Source: Candidatus Desulfosporosinus nitrosoreducens
GTDB taxonomy: Bacteria > Bacillota > Desulfitobacteriia > Desulfitobacteriales > Desulfitobacteriaceae
DNA: 64,000 bases
Direction: 5' to 3'
Assembly (NCBI RefSeq): GCF_030954495.1
Contig: NZ_JAVHUW010000044.1
Coordinates: 1 to 64,000 of the forward strand
Shown in pieces: positions 33,376-41,842 of this stretch. Each line of letters opens with the position of its first letter. The stretch's first letter is position 1. Under the pieces are notes generated by a model that worked only from the letters and a program-made list of their open reading frames with translations, did not search any database and had not been told where the DNA came from. The position numbers and the translations under genes were made by a program.

Positions 33376-35352
33376 GTGTCCTATATTTTAGGGATTGATA
33401 CCGGGGGAACTTATACGGATGGCGTGCTTTTGAATTTCGAAGATAAAGCCGTGGTTGCGAAGGCCAAAGCCTTTACAACGCCGCAGGACTTGACTCTGGG
33501 GATTGAGGAGTGTCTTAACAATCTGGGCAAGATTGCCCCTGAAAAGGTCGGAATGGTTGCCCTTTCCACCACCCTGGCAACGAATGCCATTGTTGAAGGG
33601 CGCGGCGGCAAGGTAGGCTTAATCCTCATAGGTAAAAGAAAACCGGCCGGGGTATTGCCCGCCCAGAAATGTTCTCTGGTTCCGGGCGGGCATGATCTAT
33701 ACGGAATACCCTTTGCTGATCTTGATACGCAGGAGTTAAGGAAGGTTATTGCTCAAATGCGAGGGGAAGTCGATACTTTAGCTATTTCCGGAAACTTGAG
33801 CAACAGAAATCCCGACCACGAAAATCAGGCCAGGGAGATTGTACAAAAAGAGTGGGATGTGCCGGTTGTCTGTGCCCACGAACTGAGTTCCAAACTCGGC
33901 TACTATGAGAGGACGGTGACCGCTTGTTTAAATGCCAGGCTCTTGCCCATCATCCGGGAGTTGCTCCTGGCCGTAAAGGCTGTGCTTAAGAAGCATTGTC
34001 TTGAGGCGCCCGTGATGGTCGTCAAAGGGGACGGCTCTTTGATCAGCGAAGAGAAAGCCTTCGCACGGCCCGTTGAAACAATTTTATCCGGCCCGGCGGC
34101 CAGTGTGGTGGGAGCTACATTTCTGACAGGTTTGGAGACTGTTATGACCCTGGATATGGGAGGGACTACCACCGATATAGGGATCGTCCAAAACAAGCGC
34201 TGGCGCATGAACGAAAAGGGAGCGGTGGTGGCCGGCTGGAGAACCCATGTCAACACGGCGGAAATTACGACCTTTGGTATCGGCGGGGACAGCTATATCA
34301 GGGTTGAGGGAGAGAGTTATATCAGAGGCTCTCAAAAGGAAAAACTGCATATAGGACCGTTGCGGGTCCGGCCTTTGAGTGTTGTCAGTATGCGTTACCC
34401 TAACCTTGTTGAAGAGCTTAAGGCCATACAAGGAAAACATGCTGTTTATCAAGGACAAGACGTGGATTGCTGGCTGATGCTGAAACATCCTCAGAACCCG
34501 GAGAGCTTACGCCCTGAGGAGCAGGCAATTGTCAGGGCTCTGGAAGATGGAGCGCATAATGTTCTGGCCTTGGAAAGGCGCATTAAGGATTACCTGAGTC
34601 CCCTTGCTCTAAGGTCCCTGGAACAGGCGCAAATTATCGGGCGGGCCGCCTTTACTCCGACCGATGTGTTACATTGCCTGGGACTGCTTCAGACCTGGAA
34701 TCGTGCCGCTTCTCTGGAAGGGGCCAGAATTCTCGCGCAGCATTATGGCTGCGGAAGCGAAAGCTTTGCCGCGCGCTGCCTCGAACAAATAACCCGTTCC
34801 CTGGGGCTGACGGTCTTACAGAGTATCGCTTTAAAACAAGGCTATTCCTTAACAGCCGCCGCTGATCCAAATTTTAATTTTCTTATGGGGCCGGTCTTGA
34901 AACCTAAGCAAGCGGATCACGACTTCAGCGTCAGGGTGGGGCTGAATTATCCTATAGCCGCTATCGGAGCTCCTGTGGCAGCATACCTGCCCGATGTCGG
35001 AGGGTTATTACACAGCGAAATCATTATTCCTGAACACAGCGAGGTTGCCAATGCCGTTGGAGCGGCAGTAGGAAAAGTTAGTGAGCGGGTGACCGCTATC
35101 ATTAAACCCGGCTTCAAAGTGCATGCTCCCTGGGGGTACGAGACCTATATGGAACTGGAAGATGCCCGCAACAGTATTCTGACCAAAGGGCGGGAGCGTG
35201 TCCTGGAAAACGCCCGTCAAGCCGGGGTATTTAATCCCGAGGTTGTCGTCAATCACGATGTGTTTTCCTGTGAGACAGATTTCGGCACGGTTTTTGTCAG
35301 CGAGGCTTTGGAAATTGTTGCCTCGGGATATATACTGTCTGGGGATCACTAA
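33376..35352 (+). CDS. Hydantoinase/oxoprolinase family protein HyuA, copy 2
   Basis: 658 residues, a close paralogue of the gene at 30696 along its whole length (same motifs: YILGIDTGGTYTDGVLLNF, STTLATNAIVEGRGG, LDMGGTTTDIGIV, TPTDVLHCLGLL). Main differences are a short insertion around ESYIRGSQKEK and changed charged residues. GTG 33376 has GGGGTGA 5 nt upstream; an in-frame ATG at 33355 lacks one. Presumably arose by tandem duplication and then diverged. Closes the operon at a terminator shared with the convergent CO locus. Confidence 0.88.
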   Translation: MSYILGIDTGGTYTDGVLLNFEDKAVVAKAKAFTTPQDLTLGIEECLNNLGKIAPEKVGMVALSTTLATNAIVEGRGGKVGLILIGKRKPAGVLPAQKCSLVPGGHDLYGIPFADLDTQELRKVIAQMRGEVDTLAISGNLSNRNPDHENQAREIVQKEWDVPVVCAHELSSKLGYYERTVTACLNARLLPIIRELLLAVKAVLKKHCLEAPVMVVKGDGSLISEEKAFARPVETILSGPAASVVGATFLTGLETVMTLDMGGTTTDIGIVQNKRWRMNEKGAVVAGWRTHVNTAEITTFGIGGDSYIRVEGESYIRGSQKEKLHIGPLRVRPLSVVSMRYPNLVEELKAIQGKHAVYQGQDVDCWLMLKHPQNPESLRPEEQAIVRALEDGAHNVLALERRIKDYLSPLALRSLEQAQIIGRAAFTPTDVLHCLGLLQTWNRAASLEGARILAQHYGCGSESFAARCLEQITRSLGLTVLQSIALKQGYSLTAAADPNFNFLMGPVLKPKQADHDFSVRVGLNYPIAAIGAPVAAYLPDVGGLLHSEIIIPEHSEVANAVGAAVGKVSERVTAIIKPGFKVHAPWGYETYMELEDARNSILTKGRERVLENARQAGVFNPEVVVNHDVFSCETDFGTVFVSEALEIVASGYILSGDH

Positions 35353-35381
35353 CTTATTAAGATCCGGAGAGGAAATTCTCC

Positions 35382-35421
35382 AAGAGGCGGCCTGTGACTT
35401 ACGTCCAGTGCCGCCTCTTTT
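35382..35421. terminator. Bidirectional terminator
   Basis: AAGAGGCGGC (35382-35391) pairs with GCCGCCTCTT (35410-35419), followed by TTTC on the plus strand. It lies between the convergent HyuA operon and the CO dehydrogenase operon. Confidence 0.82.
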
Positions 35422-36675
35422 CTACTTCATCATGCCTACCGCCAGGGTTCCTCGTTTGCCGAGAGTCAAATTCTTTTGGGCTGAACTGAGAGGTCGGCTT
35501 GATTTAACTAAAGCCGTCAGGACACCGCACTGGGAGGTGTCACCCACGAGCACAAACCCCTTTAAAATATCCCCCTGCCAAATTAGACTGTGATAGATGG
35601 GCAATCCCCCGGTCTTTTTTAAACCTTCCGTTTGCTGCCAATTCCCCGGTTCCTTATTTTCAGGGAGCTTGGTGATGCCGGCGGACATAGCCGAGAGGCC
35701 GTAAAAGTCTACGGAGTTCAGACCTAAGGAACCGGGATAGACCTCTTGCTTTCCGCACATATTGGCTCCGGCAATTCTGCCTTGGGCCGAGGCGTTCGGC
35801 CAGGTAGCGTTCACCGTAAACCTTTGGCGGACGAGATCCCAAGTTTCGGCAATATCGCCTGCCGCGTAAATGCCGGGAAGATTGGTGGCTAAATGGGAAT
35901 CTACGCGAATCCCTTGGCCAATGTTTAAACCGGAATTTATTAAAGCTCCCACATTGGGCCGGACTCCTTTGCCAACGATGACAATATCTGCTTCAAGCTT
36001 GGCGGCGGGAGAGACCAGAACACCTTGTACATGACCTTCACCGGTGATCTCCAAGGCTTCAGTTTGTAAAAGAAAGTTTATGCCGTGGGCCTGCAAATGG
36101 TTTTGGATCAGGTTAGCGGCCTTCCGATCAAGCATCTGGGAGAGAATTTGGCCGGAAGAGACTAAAACGGTGACCTCAAGCCCGCGTTTTCTCAGGGCGT
36201 AAGCGCTTTTCAGGCTGACCAGGCCTCCCCCGATGACGACGGCCTTGCCCGCCCCCCGCTCCAAAACGGCGGCAATGGCTAAGGCATCCTTCATGGTGCG
36301 CAGAGTAAAAACCTCAGGGAGATTTCCGCCCGGGATGGTGAGCTTATTGGCTGTGGCTCCCATAGCGAGTAAAAGCTTACTGTAGTTCCACTCCTGCCCG
36401 GCGCTGCTTTGCAGACAGTGACGCGTGGGATCGACGCCGTTAATCTCGGCTCCGTATACCATCGTCAGTTTAAGCCGTTGGGCGAAATCTTCGCCGCGCA
36501 AATAAAGGCGGGAGGCGGGGATATCCCCGGCTAAAAAATAGGTGGTCAGACAACGGGAATAACTGGGCTCCTGTTCCGCCGTGAGCAGGACCACTTCGGA
36601 TTGGGTGTCGTGCTTGCGGATTTCTTCCACGGCAAACAGCCCCGCGGCGCTGTTGCCAACAATGATATAGCTCAT
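35422..36675 (-). CDS. FAD/NAD-dependent oxidoreductase of the CO dehydrogenase locus
   Basis: 417-residue pyridine nucleotide-disulphide oxidoreductase-type flavoprotein. FAD-binding YIIVGNSAAGLFAVEEIR at the N-terminus, CLTTYFLAG, NAD-binding AVVIGGGLVSLKSAYALRK in the middle, and GIYAAGDIAETWD near residue 270. It is the last gene of cooF-cooS-FNOR. In other anaerobes this flavoprotein is found with CODH and ferredoxin and is thought to pass CO-derived electrons to NAD(P)+. That role is inferred from synteny. AAAGGACGG lies before ATG 36675. Confidence 0.87.
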   Translation of the reverse strand: MSYIIVGNSAAGLFAVEEIRKHDTQSEVVLLTAEQEPSYSRCLTTYFLAGDIPASRLYLRGEDFAQRLKLTMVYGAEINGVDPTRHCLQSSAGQEWNYSKLLLAMGATANKLTIPGGNLPEVFTLRTMKDALAIAAVLERGAGKAVVIGGGLVSLKSAYALRKRGLEVTVLVSSGQILSQMLDRKAANLIQNHLQAHGINFLLQTEALEITGEGHVQGVLVSPAAKLEADIVIVGKGVRPNVGALINSGLNIGQGIRVDSHLATNLPGIYAAGDIAETWDLVRQRFTVNATWPNASAQGRIAGANMCGKQEVYPGSLGLNSVDFYGLSAMSAGITKLPENKEPGNWQQTEGLKKTGGLPIYHSLIWQGDILKGFVLVGDTSQCGVLTALVKSSRPLSSAQKNLTLGKRGTLAVGMMK

Positions 36676-36690
36676 GATTTTTTCCGTCCT

Positions 36691-38601
36691 TTAACCGGGG
36701 AGTCCGAGTTTTTTTCGTTTGGCCCGGATGTCCTCGATAAGTCCCTGGGCGGCTTTTTGGGCGTCGGTTTCGATATAGAATTTGCCGCCGATCACGTCGG
36801 TCAGTCCTTGGGTAAGCAGCTCAGCGACTGCCTTGCTTCCCAGCACGGGAGGCACAACCCCCAGGTGTGTGGTCAGCCCCATGGTTACAGCCCAAGTCCC
36901 GATGCTCAGAGCTTTTTCATGCTGGGGTTCGGGTGCGCTGGCAGCAACCGGGAGCAAAGCCGAATCGACCTTCAGGTATTTGGCAATAGCGGTGACTAAA
37001 TCCCCGATTCTGGAGTTATCGACGCAACTGCCCATGTGCAAAACCGGCGGAAGCGGGGCGCCCAGACCCGCCGCTTGACCAATAGCCCCTAGGACGGCTT
37101 TTAACCCTTCGCCGGCATAGGTCTCGGTACCTTCGGAGTTCATAAAACCGGCCTTGGCTAAGGCATGAGCGGAACAACCTGTGGCCACAACCAGAACGTT
37201 GTTTTTGATCAGCTCTTTCACTAATTCGACATGCAGGCTATCCTGAGTCACTTTAACATTGTTGCAGCCCACTGTAGCCACAACTCCCAGGATATTGCCG
37301 TTGACGATATTATCAATAAGAGGCTTCAGAGGGTCCGCCGGATTGACCGTGGCTAGGGCCCCGACGACGGCTTCAACGCTGAATCCGGCCATAATTTTGC
37401 GCCTGTAATTGGGAATATGGACTTTTTGGGGGTCCCGCCGGGTATAGGAGGAGATGGCCTTGCGCACAATTTCCTGAGCCGCTTCATCAGCATTTTCTAA
37501 GGTGAAGGGAATGTGAGCGGCTCCCGGAAGTTTGACAATGGGCATGGTTGTGATGATTTCCGTGTGATAACAAGAGGCCACTTGGGTTAAGGAAGGCATA
37601 ATACATTGCACATCGACGACCATAGCGTCAACAGCTCCGGTAACAATAGCCAGCTCTTGGGCCAGGTAATTGGTCACCAGCGGAATCCCTTTGCGCATTA
37701 AAACTTCATTGCCGGTACAGCAAATCCCCGAGACTAAAATCCCTTGAGCCCCGGCAAGCCGCGCTTCCTCTTGGAGTTTAGCGGCCCAATAAACAATCTT
37801 CTCGGAAAGCAAGGGGACATGACCGTGGACAATCAGATTGACGTAATCCTCTTTGAGAACGCCTAAATTCGCCTCTGTCACGACAGGAGCAGGGGTTCCG
37901 AAAAGGATATCCTGCATATCCGTGGCCAATTTCAGGCCGGAATATCCGTCGACAAGCCCTTGTTTCGCGGTGGCTAGAACTAAATTCACCGGGTCGCCGT
38001 CCATACCCATAGTCGTCTGGTGCAGAGCTTCCCGGATTTCCCGGTCGGGATTGCGCGGGAGAATGCCCAGGCTCGCCCAAAGGGCAACCCTTTCTTGCGG
38101 GGCGTGAGACATCAGCCACTTAGCGGGCCGCTTTCCGTGGTTTTCCAAATCGGCATAGGCGGCTTTGACAACCGCTAAAGCTACTTCCGCCGTAGTTTTG
38201 CCGGAGATCTCTATCTCCAGTCCTTGGGCTACCCGGTGCAATTTTGCTTCGTCTGTAATGGCGTAATTAATTTCTCCTTTGGCCGCCAATTCCAAGGCCT
38301 CAACCACGTCGTAGGCGTGGTCGACATGAGCGGCGGCTCCGGCCGCCACTTGCCTGAGCAGATTGCGGGCGACAATGACATCGGCGCCGGCGCCGCAAAC
38401 TCCTGCTTTAGGTCCGTTGCCAAAGGGGTCAATTCGGCAGGGGCCTTGAACGCAATGACGGCAACAGACTCCTAGGCTGCCAAACCCACATTGAGGTTGT
38501 TGTGCTTCGTAACGATCCCAAACTGTTTCTACGCCGTCTGAGCTTGCTTTAGGCAATAATTCAAGAACGGCGGGATCAATTGATTGCGGATGAGATTTCA
38601 T
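36691..38601 (-). CDS. cooS: Anaerobic Ni-CO dehydrogenase catalytic subunit
   Basis: 636 residues; interconverts CO and CO2 with electrons handed to CooF. All cluster ligands are visible. Cys38 and Cys46 hold the D-cluster; Cys47, 50, 55 and 69 in GVCCRHCVQGPC and KAGVCGA hold the B-cluster. C-cluster ligands lie in GICCTGNEVL, DVQCIMPSL, TVGCNNVKV, ATGCSAHALA and HMGSCVDNSRI. Length and motifs match monofunctional CooS and not the acetyl-CoA synthase-linked AcsA by context. ATG 38601 lies one base from the cooF stop. Ni insertion genes (cooC) are not in the window. Confidence 0.96.
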   Translation of the reverse strand: MKSHPQSIDPAVLELLPKASSDGVETVWDRYEAQQPQCGFGSLGVCCRHCVQGPCRIDPFGNGPKAGVCGAGADVIVARNLLRQVAAGAAAHVDHAYDVVEALELAAKGEINYAITDEAKLHRVAQGLEIEISGKTTAEVALAVVKAAYADLENHGKRPAKWLMSHAPQERVALWASLGILPRNPDREIREALHQTTMGMDGDPVNLVLATAKQGLVDGYSGLKLATDMQDILFGTPAPVVTEANLGVLKEDYVNLIVHGHVPLLSEKIVYWAAKLQEEARLAGAQGILVSGICCTGNEVLMRKGIPLVTNYLAQELAIVTGAVDAMVVDVQCIMPSLTQVASCYHTEIITTMPIVKLPGAAHIPFTLENADEAAQEIVRKAISSYTRRDPQKVHIPNYRRKIMAGFSVEAVVGALATVNPADPLKPLIDNIVNGNILGVVATVGCNNVKVTQDSLHVELVKELIKNNVLVVATGCSAHALAKAGFMNSEGTETYAGEGLKAVLGAIGQAAGLGAPLPPVLHMGSCVDNSRIGDLVTAIAKYLKVDSALLPVAASAPEPQHEKALSIGTWAVTMGLTTHLGVVPPVLGSKAVAELLTQGLTDVIGGKFYIETDAQKAAQGLIEDIRAKRKKLGLPG

Positions 38602-38602
38602 C

Positions 38603-39097
38603 TTAGTTAGCCCCCTTCATTTGGTTTAAAAAGCTTTGCCGTCCGCTGCGGGCAAATTCCTGAACCTCGACAAATTCCAGTGCTTTCGTCGGACAGGCGG
38701 CAACACAGGCCGGATTGTAATCCAGTTCCCGGCAACGGTCACACTTGGCAACTTTGCGGGTCGCGGAAACCTCCGCTATTACTCCGAAAGGGCAGACCAT
38801 GACGCACATCAGGCAGCCCACGCAGCGGAGCTCTTCGACTTGAACAAGTCCGGTCCGGGGATCAAGCTGCATAGCTCCGCTCATGCAGGCATGTACACAA
38901 GGCGTGTCTGAACATTGCCGGCATTGCAGGGGGAAATTGAGTCCCTCGCTGGACTCTACGAAGACCCGTTTTTGCGGCGCTTCAAGTTCCTTAATTGCTG
39001 CAAACAAGGTTTTGCTGGCGGAGTGGACCACGGCACAGGCCAGCTCACAGCTTTTACAGCCGAGGCAATATTCACTTTTGGTCAGAATCTGTTTCAA
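38603..39097 (-). CDS. cooF: CooF-type ferredoxin, four [4Fe-4S] clusters
   Basis: 164-residue polyferredoxin that would carry electrons from CooS. Sixteen cysteines fall into four cluster sets: CLGCKSCELAC, CRQCSDTPCVHAC, CVGCLMCVMVC and CDRCRELDYNPACVAAC. The arrangement is that of CooF/HycB-like iron-sulphur subunits. No signal peptide. AAGGAGGGATA stands upstream of ATG 39097. First gene of the operon with cooS and the flavoprotein. Confidence 0.94.
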   Translation of the reverse strand: MKQILTKSEYCLGCKSCELACAVVHSASKTLFAAIKELEAPQKRVFVESSEGLNFPLQCRQCSDTPCVHACMSGAMQLDPRTGLVQVEELRCVGCLMCVMVCPFGVIAEVSATRKVAKCDRCRELDYNPACVAACPTKALEFVEVQEFARSGRQSFLNQMKGAN

Positions 39098-39167
39098 CCT
39101 TATCCCTCCTTTTGAACGTTTAGGACAATACCTCAGAATAAATCTATTGCAATATTCTCATTTCTTC

Positions 39168-39183
39168 CATCGGCTTGCTGACA
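39168..39183 (-). promoter_or_regulatory. Possible CooA-type operator upstream of cooF
   Basis: On the minus strand TGTCA-N6-CGATG resembles the known CooA box TGTCA-N6-CGACA, with one half matching fully and the other 3 of 5. It lies about 70-85 bp upstream of cooF. Weak alone; supported by the CooA-like gene upstream. Confidence 0.35.
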
Positions 39184-39193
39184 CTGTTGTAAC

Positions 39194-39235
39194 AAAAGCG
39201 TCCTTTTCTCTGCCAAGAGAAATAAGGGCGTTTTT
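39194..39235. terminator. Long hairpin in the cooF leader
   Basis: AAAAGCG-TCCTT-TTCTCT pairs with AGAGAA-ATAAGG-GCGTTTTT around GCCA, with small bulges. T-rich ends are found on both strands. It may be a second terminator for cooA or an attenuator for cooF; sequence cannot decide. Confidence 0.5.
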
Positions 39236-39261
39236 GCGTAATGATCATATAAACGAAAATA

Positions 39262-39304
39262 GGGCTGTGCTCAAACGATCAACAAGTTTTCGCACAGCCC
39301 TTTT
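39262..39304 (-). terminator. Terminator downstream of cooA
   Basis: GGGCTGTGC (39262-39270) pairs with GCACAGCCC (39292-39300); T-rich tails occur on both strands. It separates the regulator from cooF. The remaining bases between 39305 and 39416 show no gene. Confidence 0.75.
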
Positions 39305-39416
39305 GTCAAGCTCATGGCAACGTTAGAATTTATCTGTGGTAAAGCGGATAACCTTAGAGGATAAGCGACAATACGTTTTTGACAAGTAAGGTTAAATGTT
39401 TATGAAGCGTGTTCCT

Positions 39417-40082
39417 TCATGAAAATAGATTTCCTTTATCGTTAAGCAGTTCCCAATTAAGTACGGCAACCTTCCCGCGTTTTAAAGCCACGATTCCCTG
39501 GCGTTCCCAGCGTTTAAGGATCTCATTGACCGTTTGGCGGGTTGTTCCGATCAAGGCAGCTAATTGTTCGTGCGTAAAGTCGAGAAAACTGGGTAACTTG
39601 ACAATAACCTGCTGCTTGTTTGCGGGATGTCCTTCACGCAGAATGACATGGGCTAAACGCACGGAGACTTCTCGAAAGGCCAGGTCCAGGATGACGTCAT
39701 TAGTGTCTTTCAAAAGGTTGCCGAGCAAACGGATTAAACGTAAACTAAGTTCCGGACATTCCTCAAGCAACGGGCGGAACTTGTCCATCCCCAGATAAAT
39801 AACGACTGAATTTTCCAGCGCTGTGGCGGAGGCCAAAGAATGAACACTGTAGACATCCCCAGGAGAAAGGCAGGCTACTGTGAATTCTTTACCATCCTCA
39901 GATAAATAGGAAATCTTAATTCGCCCTGATCGGACAAAGTAGATGGGTTCTAAACAGTCCGGGGAAAACTCAAGAAGCTGACGCTTGGTAAAGCGTCGCT
40001 CTCTGAAAAATTTTCCCCACTGAGTCAAAAGTTCCGGGGAAAGACCGTGAAACAAAGGAAATTGCTCTAACGCTAATGACAT
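39417..40082 (-). CDS. cooA: CooA-like CO-sensing Crp/Fnr regulator
   Basis: 221 residues: cyclic-nucleotide-type sensor domain, long dimer helix, then a Crp helix-turn-helix (FTHEQLAALIGTTRQTVNEI). The stretch LSPGDVYSVHSLASAT lines up with LTSGDMFCMHSGCLVEA of Rhodospirillum CooA, conserving the haem ligand His (His81 here, His77 there), while the redox-switch Cys75 is replaced by Ser79. No FNR-type N-terminal cysteines. The N-terminal Pro2 ligand of CooA is absent. Together with the adjacent cooF-cooS this supports a haem CO sensor that activates them. Start at 40082 has AAAGGA upstream; a longer frame is less likely. Confidence 0.78.
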   Translation of the reverse strand: MSLALEQFPLFHGLSPELLTQWGKFFRERRFTKRQLLEFSPDCLEPIYFVRSGRIKISYLSEDGKEFTVACLSPGDVYSVHSLASATALENSVVIYLGMDKFRPLLEECPELSLRLIRLLGNLLKDTNDVILDLAFREVSVRLAHVILREGHPANKQQVIVKLPSFLDFTHEQLAALIGTTRQTVNEILKRWERQGIVALKRGKVAVLNWELLNDKGNLFS

Positions 40083-40197
40083 TACATCACATCCTTTTGA
40101 GACCAATGATCAACACAAGAGCTTTTTTGCCTTAAGGATACCATAATGTGGAGAGGGCGTCACTGGATTTACTGAAATTTTCAAATCGTTGCTATAT

Positions 40198-40248
40198 GGC
40201 AATGCTCTTTTTGAAAAATGTTACGTTACATTGCCAAAACTAGGCAAT
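40198..40248. promoter_or_regulatory. Operator-like repeats between cooA and mtlA
   Basis: Three half-sites: GGCAAT (40198), ATTGCC (40230) and GGCAAT (40243); the last two form ATTGCC-N7-GGCAAT. Possible regulator binding site for cooA or the mtl operon. The rest of 40083-40424 shows no gene and no confident promoter. Confidence 0.4.
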
Positions 40249-40424
40249 CAAGCTATGCTTTCTGAAGTAGAAGGGTGCAGTTTTATTTGTAAATTACATA
40301 AATTGGCAGAATATAAATTGTTAAAATTGTCAGTAAAATGCGGTGTCAAGATTGGTTTTCTTTAAATTGTAAAACGCCTTAGCCGGGCTTAAGATGAATT
40401 TAACAAAACAAAGGAGGTATGGAT

Positions 40425-41831
40425 ATGTCGGCCAATGTAAATTCTCTAGTCACCGGCGGCGGAAAAACAAAAGCTAAGATCCAGAAATTCGGCGGTTTCA
40501 TGGCTGGGATGGTCATCCCCAATATGGGCGCCATCCTTGCCTGGGGCTTGATCACCATGTTTGTCATACCAACAGGATGGACGCCCAATGATTATCTGGC
40601 CAAATTAGTCACTCCGATGATTACCTATCTACTCCCTCTGCTGATCGGTTATACGGGAGGAAGTCTGGTCTATAAACAACGAGGCGGAGTACTCGGCGCC
40701 ATTGCTACTGCCGGAATTATTGTGGGGTCCTCAGTTCCAATGTTTCTGGGAGGCATGATCATGGGGCCCTTTGGTGGTTGGGTTATCAAGAAATTCGACC
40801 AACTGATCGAAGATAAAGTGCCCACTGGCTTTGAAATGTTGATCAGTAACTTTTCGGCAGGAATTTTGGGCGCTCTGCTGGCAATCCTCGCTTATACCGT
40901 GATTGAACCCGTAGTACAAGGTTTCTCGACCGTGTTGGGTAATTTAGCCGTGGCGGTCACTAATGCCGGACTCTTGCCCTTAATCGCTATCTTTATTGAA
41001 CCAGGTAAGATATTATTTTTAAATAATGCTATCAATCATGGTGTTCTGGCACCTTTAGGAATTCAGCAAGTTACTCAAACCGGAAAGTCCATCTTCTTCC
41101 TCCTGGAATCAGATCCCGGACCTGGCTTGGGAATTTTACTTGCTTTTTGGGTCTACGGCAAAGGATTGATCAAGCAATCAGCTCCGGGTGCTATCATTAT
41201 TCAGTTCTTGGGTGGAATTCATGAAGTCTATTTCCCTTATATACTGATGAAGCCTTTGCTCTTGTTAGCTGTCATCGGCGGTGGGATTGCGGCAGATTTA
41301 ACCTTCGTCATCACTAAGGCGGGCTTAGTAGCCACCCCCTCCCCGGGAAGTATTTTCGCTGAAATGGCAATGGCTCCCAAAGGCGGATTTCTGGTGGTTA
41401 TGTTGGGTATAGCCGTCGGCGCAGTGGTCTCCTTTTTAATCGCCTCCGTCATTTTAAAACGTGACAAAACTGAGGTTAATAGTGAAGAACTTGCCGGAGC
41501 CCAACGAATGGTCAACCAAATGAAGTCCCTGAGTAAAGGACAAAAATCAAATCAACTGCCTAAACTAATCATCTTTGCCTGTGAAGCAGGTATGGGTTCA
41601 TCGGCAATGGGAGAATCTATCCTCAAAAAGAGTCTCAAAGATGCAGGCTTGAATATTGAGGTGCGCCACTCAGCCGTAAATCAAATTCCTGCGGATGTCG
41701 ATGTTGTTTTCACACAGGAAGGTTTAGCAGAGCGCGCAGCGCAAGTTGTGCCTAAGGCGCAAATCGTCCCCATCAAAAACTTCCTGGATAAATCAGCCTA
41801 TGAAGACTATGTCAACAGTTTAATAAAATAG
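40425..41831 (+). CDS. mtlA: PTS mannitol-type transporter, EIICB
   Basis: 468-residue membrane permease that imports and phosphorylates a hexitol, most likely mannitol. N-terminal IIC domain with [19 protein letters not shown], the conserved [10 protein letters not shown] substrate loop, and a C-terminal IIB domain with the phospho-cysteine in [14 protein letters not shown] near residue 386. Lacks the fused IIA, which is encoded separately at 43885. ATG 40425 has a perfect AAGGAGGT 6 nt upstream. First gene of an eight-gene PTS operon. Confidence 0.94.
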   Translation: MSANVNSLVTGGGKTKAKIQKFGGFMAGMVIPNMGAILAWGLITMFVIPTGWTPNDYLAKLVTPMITYLLPLLIGYTGGSLVYKQRGGVLGAIATAGIIVGSSVPMFLGGMIMGPFGGWVIKKFDQLIEDKVPTGFEMLISNFSAGILGALLAILAYTVIEPVVQGFSTVLGNLAVAVTNAGLLPLIAIFIEPGKILFLNNAINHGVLAPLGIQQVTQTGKSIFFLLESDPGPGLGILLAFWVYGKGLIKQSAPGAIIIQFLGGIHEVYFPYILMKPLLLLAVIGGGIAADLTFVITKAGLVATPSPGSIFAEMAMAPKGGFLVVMLGIAVGAVVSFLIASVILKRDKTEVNSEELAGAQRMVNQMKSLSKGQKSNQLPKLIIFACEAGMGSSAMGESILKKSLKDAGLNIEVRHSAVNQIPADVDVVFTQEGLAERAAQVVPKAQIVPIKNFLDKSAYEDYVNSLIK

Positions 41832-41842
41832 GTTGTGAGAAT

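Noticed and set aside
40304..40321. Possible sigma-54 promoter before mtlA (TGGCAG...TTGT)
   Set aside because: The distance between the GG and the TTG elements is 3 bp too long for sigma-54.
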